From positions 496,001-560,000 of the forward strand of contig NDFF03000043.1 in the NCBI GenBank assembly GCA_002150815.3: DNA of 64,000 bases, written 5' to 3'. Below are positions 60,640 through 64,000 of the stretch, piece by piece. This stretch comes from Grammothele lineata. Its lineage: Eukaryota; Basidiomycota; Agaricomycetes; Polyporales; Polyporaceae. The notes under the pieces were generated by a model that was given only the letters and a program-made list of their open reading frames with translations, had not been told where the DNA came from and made no database searches. Numbering within the stretch: position 1 is the stretch's first letter; every line of letters begins with the position of its first letter. The translations under genes and the position numbers were made by a program.

Positions 60640-62867
60640 CTAGGGACGAGGAAATTCTCCGATCGGTGCGGGTGGAGAAGAGAGGTTGCGATCCTCCATC
60701 TCAAAAGACTCGGAAGCACCTGGGGCCCAGACTCGGACTGTCCTCTCGACCCCTATGCTCGTATTGACATCGATCTTGTCGTTCATAGAGATTGGGATTG
60801 TCTGAGAGAACGTCATCAGGATTCACGCGGAAGCCAGAGAATGGTACGCGTGGAGGCTAGTGCGTACCGGGATGGTAGAACTGCTTTTCTCAGGCGGAAT
60901 TGGCAGGAACGAGCCAAATGATCCTTTCATCGAGCCCGCGATGTGTTTTCGGGAGTTAAGCCTGACGGGAAGATGTAAGAAGAGATATACGGTTTGCGGA
61001 ATTGGTTTCCATTCGACGTACACTGCCAGCATGGAGTTCACATACACTACTCATTCAGTTCAGCAGTCGCTTCGTAGAAAGCCGGAGTACACAATGCGAC
61101 TCACGCTTGGTCGTGGGTATACCGAGAGCAATGTAGATGAGATTTCCGCTTTCTGCCAAAGCCTTTATAATGTAAGTAGGTCATAAGAGTGGTAGACACA
61201 GCGATGTCTTACAAAAGAGACGCAAAACACGCTGAAGATACTGCAAGAACGTGAGGTCATTCGAGTAGTGAGCAAATTGTGCTGCATGAACATACGTAGT
61301 AATAAGACCTAGGATAACCAAGTCAATCATTGGGTAATACCTATGCGGGCGGTCGAGAAGACACGTGCCTGTGTTGATTGTGTACACAATTAGGACATTG
61401 ATAATCGAGTCCGTTCTGTGATCGAGGGTAAGAGTCCTTCAAGACGAAAGAACGGTCGAGCGACCTACTGTTTGAAACCGGTGCGGCTTCGAGCTAGGTA
61501 TACGATGAGACTTCCTGTGAGTATCACATCGCACGCAGACGAAAATCCGAAGGCAGCAGAGGTTAGCCACTAGGCAATCCTCGGGTTAGCGACACAACGA
61601 GCTAATCGCGCCTCGTAGTGAGCACTTACTGCATATTTCTCGTACGCCTCGAACGTTGGTCGTATGAATCTATTCGGGCGTAGTTATTGAATCAGGGAGA
61701 AAAGCTGTGCTTGCGATGAGATCATACTAACCCTTCCACGGACGCAACTGTTGTTGTTGTCGTTGAGCGACATATACATCAAGCAAGAGGTAGCTCACCT
61801 GCGGCAAATCCTACCAGCATCGCCAATATTATTATGAAGGCTGCACTTGCGGTTTCCCAGTAGCTGTAACTCACCTATTCCTCCTGTCATGAAGAAAACC
61901 TATGAGCCCGTGCTGTCAGTCCCTCAACCATTCACGGATCGGCGATTTTCGTACCGCAATGACAGCCATGTATCGATATCTAGGCCCCACTGTTTTGTTG
62001 AGAGTTACAAGGCAAGAAGGAAACGTTCTGAAGATCCGTTCGTACCTAGGTAGACCCTTCTCACGTAGAATCTGAGAATAGATTCAGTTGACTTCTAAGT
62101 CAAAGAGGTGAACAGCGACATACATTTGTGCAAGGGTTATAACGGCGGCCTACTACCACATAAGTCGACCGCGTACCAGAGCAGCAGGTGGTGGATTCAA
62201 AACTGAGGCTTACAGATGTTGGAATTGTGCACTGAGATTGCACTATGAATATTTACTCAGGGTAGCGACAACTCGTGAGGTCACACGTACCCGGATTGAC
62301 CTGAAAGGATGAAGGTTATGACTTTCTTGAAGCGCGCTAAGACATAAATTCGTACCATTCGGCCTGCATCAACGCCAGAGGATTGAAATAGTTTGTGACG
62401 AGATAATGATAGCTGCAAGCAATGAAATGATCGTATGGTGGTTTCAACAGGCAATATACGAACCAGAAATGTATAGAGATGATGCTGTGAAACGTATTTG
62501 CAAGGCTGCAAACGTTACGGGTCAGACTAAAGCGGCGGCGGTAGGACAAGCCTCAATGCGCACAACAGGAGTAGAACCTGTTCGGGGGTTAACGTACAGC
62601 GAATCTGGGGAGGAGTACGTCGTGCTCACCAACGCCCTGAGAAGAGGGACATCCCGCTGATACGTACGGAAGTAGTGGTATACTTGGAGAATGCAGACTC
62701 CGTAAAGTCTGCGAAACTGAGCTGCGAGCTGATCGAAACGGTGGGCGGAGTCTGAAGACGTACATAAGTCCGACAAATGTTGCGAGCAGTAACGCTCCCA
62801 CGGTATTGTCGAGGGCTGGCAATGCAGGGTATACAGGTAAGGACTCCGAGGGCACTTCGTCTTCCAT
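60640..62867 (-). CDS. DUF6534 family membrane protein F
   Basis: A polytopic membrane protein of unknown function on the minus strand. Exon 1 from 62,867 gives MEDEVPSESLPVYPALPALD and NTVGALLLATFVGLM, spliced to LYGVCILQVYHYFRTYQRDV. Later exons give ASAAFIIILAMLVGFAA, VYLARSRTGFKQ, then IINVLIVYTINTG, VYVNSMLAV and LNSRKHIAGSMKGSFGSFLP. A GTACGC intron joins this to a last exon TIPISMNDKIDVNTSIGVER that ends APIGEFPRP at 60,640; without that splice the frame would stop at 60,823. The tail differs from those of genes D and E. Some internal exons were not individually resolved. Confidence 0.78.
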
Positions 62868-64000
62868 GCTTGAGATGAAAAGGGCGCTCAGTAATCCCGT
62901 ATGAAACTGACGGGGACAATCGGCAGAGGGAGGAGGGAAAGCGTCAAGCTTCCAAGTTCTCCTGCAGTTATATCATACATATGATGTTCTTTTTGATACC
63001 ATCTCCGAGTAGTTCTAAGTCTGGGTACGAATACACTGAAGAATTGTGTGCTGCACTCATCCCTGATCACTCACAAACATGATGATGATACGGCGTTCAT
63101 GATAAGGTTGAGCGCGCAGATACATGATCCAAGGATTGTGAGCCGCGTTTCCTTCTTCTGGGCTCTAACTCTTTCCCATCAAATTCCGCGGTCGGGGACT
63201 CCTGAGTCTGTCTTTAACACGAGTAGTTGACCCTGGTCCCTGCGCAACTTTTTTCAAGGCCTAGCGCTAGCCTCACGTAAACACGGAGAGCCCGGTGAGA
63301 AGTTGAAGATGAACGCTGCTTCGACGGATACACATACCAAAGGACGTGACCAACACCGCCTCACGCCACCCACCGGAACCGACGCTGCCACAACGCGCGG
63401 CCACCTGTCGCGTTCACACTTGCAATACTTGGCGTGTGTACACTCATCGGAGAAGCGACCACAACCAGTACGTGAGAGAATCATGAAGCGTGATTCTTGT
63501 AAACGGGGTCAGGTACGCTCTCTCCCAAGCCATTCAGCTTGAAGCACAGAGACTTCCTTTATCAGACCTCTCAGCATAACGTCGCCGTAGGAGTGCGTTG
63601 CTTGTGGATAGGATTGATCGGAGGGCTTCTAGGGTATCCCATTCCCCATTCCCCATTCCCCTAAGACGCTAACGACCATGCTTCGAGAAGGAGATGGGAG
63701 TGCAGAAGGAAGATGGAACACTCACATCGAATGTGCGGTGGCGGCTGACACCCGCGCACATATCGAATCACATCGGGTTCCGAGTAGGTAGGCAATTTGA
63801 ATCATGTCAAGTCGCATCGTGTTGAATGCTATCAGGGTGATCAAACTCTGGCTGTATATTCCGCATGACCCAGCGATGACTGTCCAGATCATTCTTCGAT
63901 CCCTTTCATATCTTCCTACGCGTGGTGGTAGTCGAATCCGTCTCTACTGGACTGTGAGGCGAGGGATGGAGCTGTGGCATCCGAGATACATAAACCCTTT
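62868..64000. other. Right end of window, no confident gene
   Basis: A short tandem repeat of CATTCCC units lies at 63,638-63,661. On the minus strand near 63,780-63,900 a frame reads IIWTVIAGSCGIYSQSLITL, which could be part of a membrane protein gene extending beyond the window. It is too short to assign. Confidence 0.4.

Noticed and set aside
1..64000. CRISPR arrays, tRNA or rRNA genes, complete transposons
   Set aside because: No spaced direct-repeat array, no cloverleaf with a matching T-loop, and no transposase or reverse transcriptase motifs were noticed by eye.

Overview
The window looks like nuclear DNA of a filamentous basidiomycete, most likely an Agaricomycete. Genes are broken by many short (about 50-70 nt) GT-AG introns with conserved donors such as GTGAGT and GTACGT. 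They belong to families expanded in mushroom-forming fungi: DUF6534 membrane proteins, UstYa-like (DUF3328) oxidases, cytochrome P450s and MFS exporters. No bacterial operon signals, CRISPR arrays, tRNA or rRNA genes were recognised. Gene models were built by hand from splice sites and reading frames, so outer limits are usually firmer than inner exon borders.

Layout, left to right. 0.9-12.4 kb: DUF6534 gene A (+), a P450 (+), an alpha/beta hydrolase (-) and DUF6534 gene B (-). 14.1-15.7 kb: a decayed 14-TM MFS exporter whose intact sister lies at 36.7-38.6 kb; the similarity extends upstream of the start codons, so a segment was duplicated. 17.8-19.8 kb: a class-C beta-lactamase-like serine hydrolase (-). 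20.7-23.8 kb: a tandem pair of related polytopic membrane proteins (-). 24.7-27.1 kb: two adjacent UstYa-like oxidases followed by a 73-residue secreted peptide with a Kex2-type Lys-Arg site. 28.0-30.1 kb: an intact DHA2-type MFS exporter. 30.9-31.9 kb: a single-pass membrane protein (-). 33.3-44.4 kb: DUF6534 gene C (+), the second DHA2 exporter (+) and DUF6534 gene D (-). 45.6-48.2 kb: a DHA1-type MFS transporter (+). 48.9 kb: a 20-N assembly gap followed by a poly-C run and a GC-rich stretch. 50.1-52.1 kb: a third DHA2 exporter (-). 53.6-62.9 kb: DUF6534 gene E (+), a second P450 (-) and DUF6534 gene F (-). Long stretches between genes hold only short unsupported ORFs.

How it may work together (inference): two oxidative P450s, two UstYa-like oxidases, two hydrolases and several exporters are a typical toolkit for making, modifying and exporting a specialised metabolite. 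No polyketide synthase, peptide synthetase or terpene synthase is visible. The two UstYa-like genes beside a short secreted peptide are the best candidate for a ribosomally made, oxidatively modified peptide locus. That is a hypothesis: no repeated core peptide is visible, and the peptide gene has an ambiguous 3' end.
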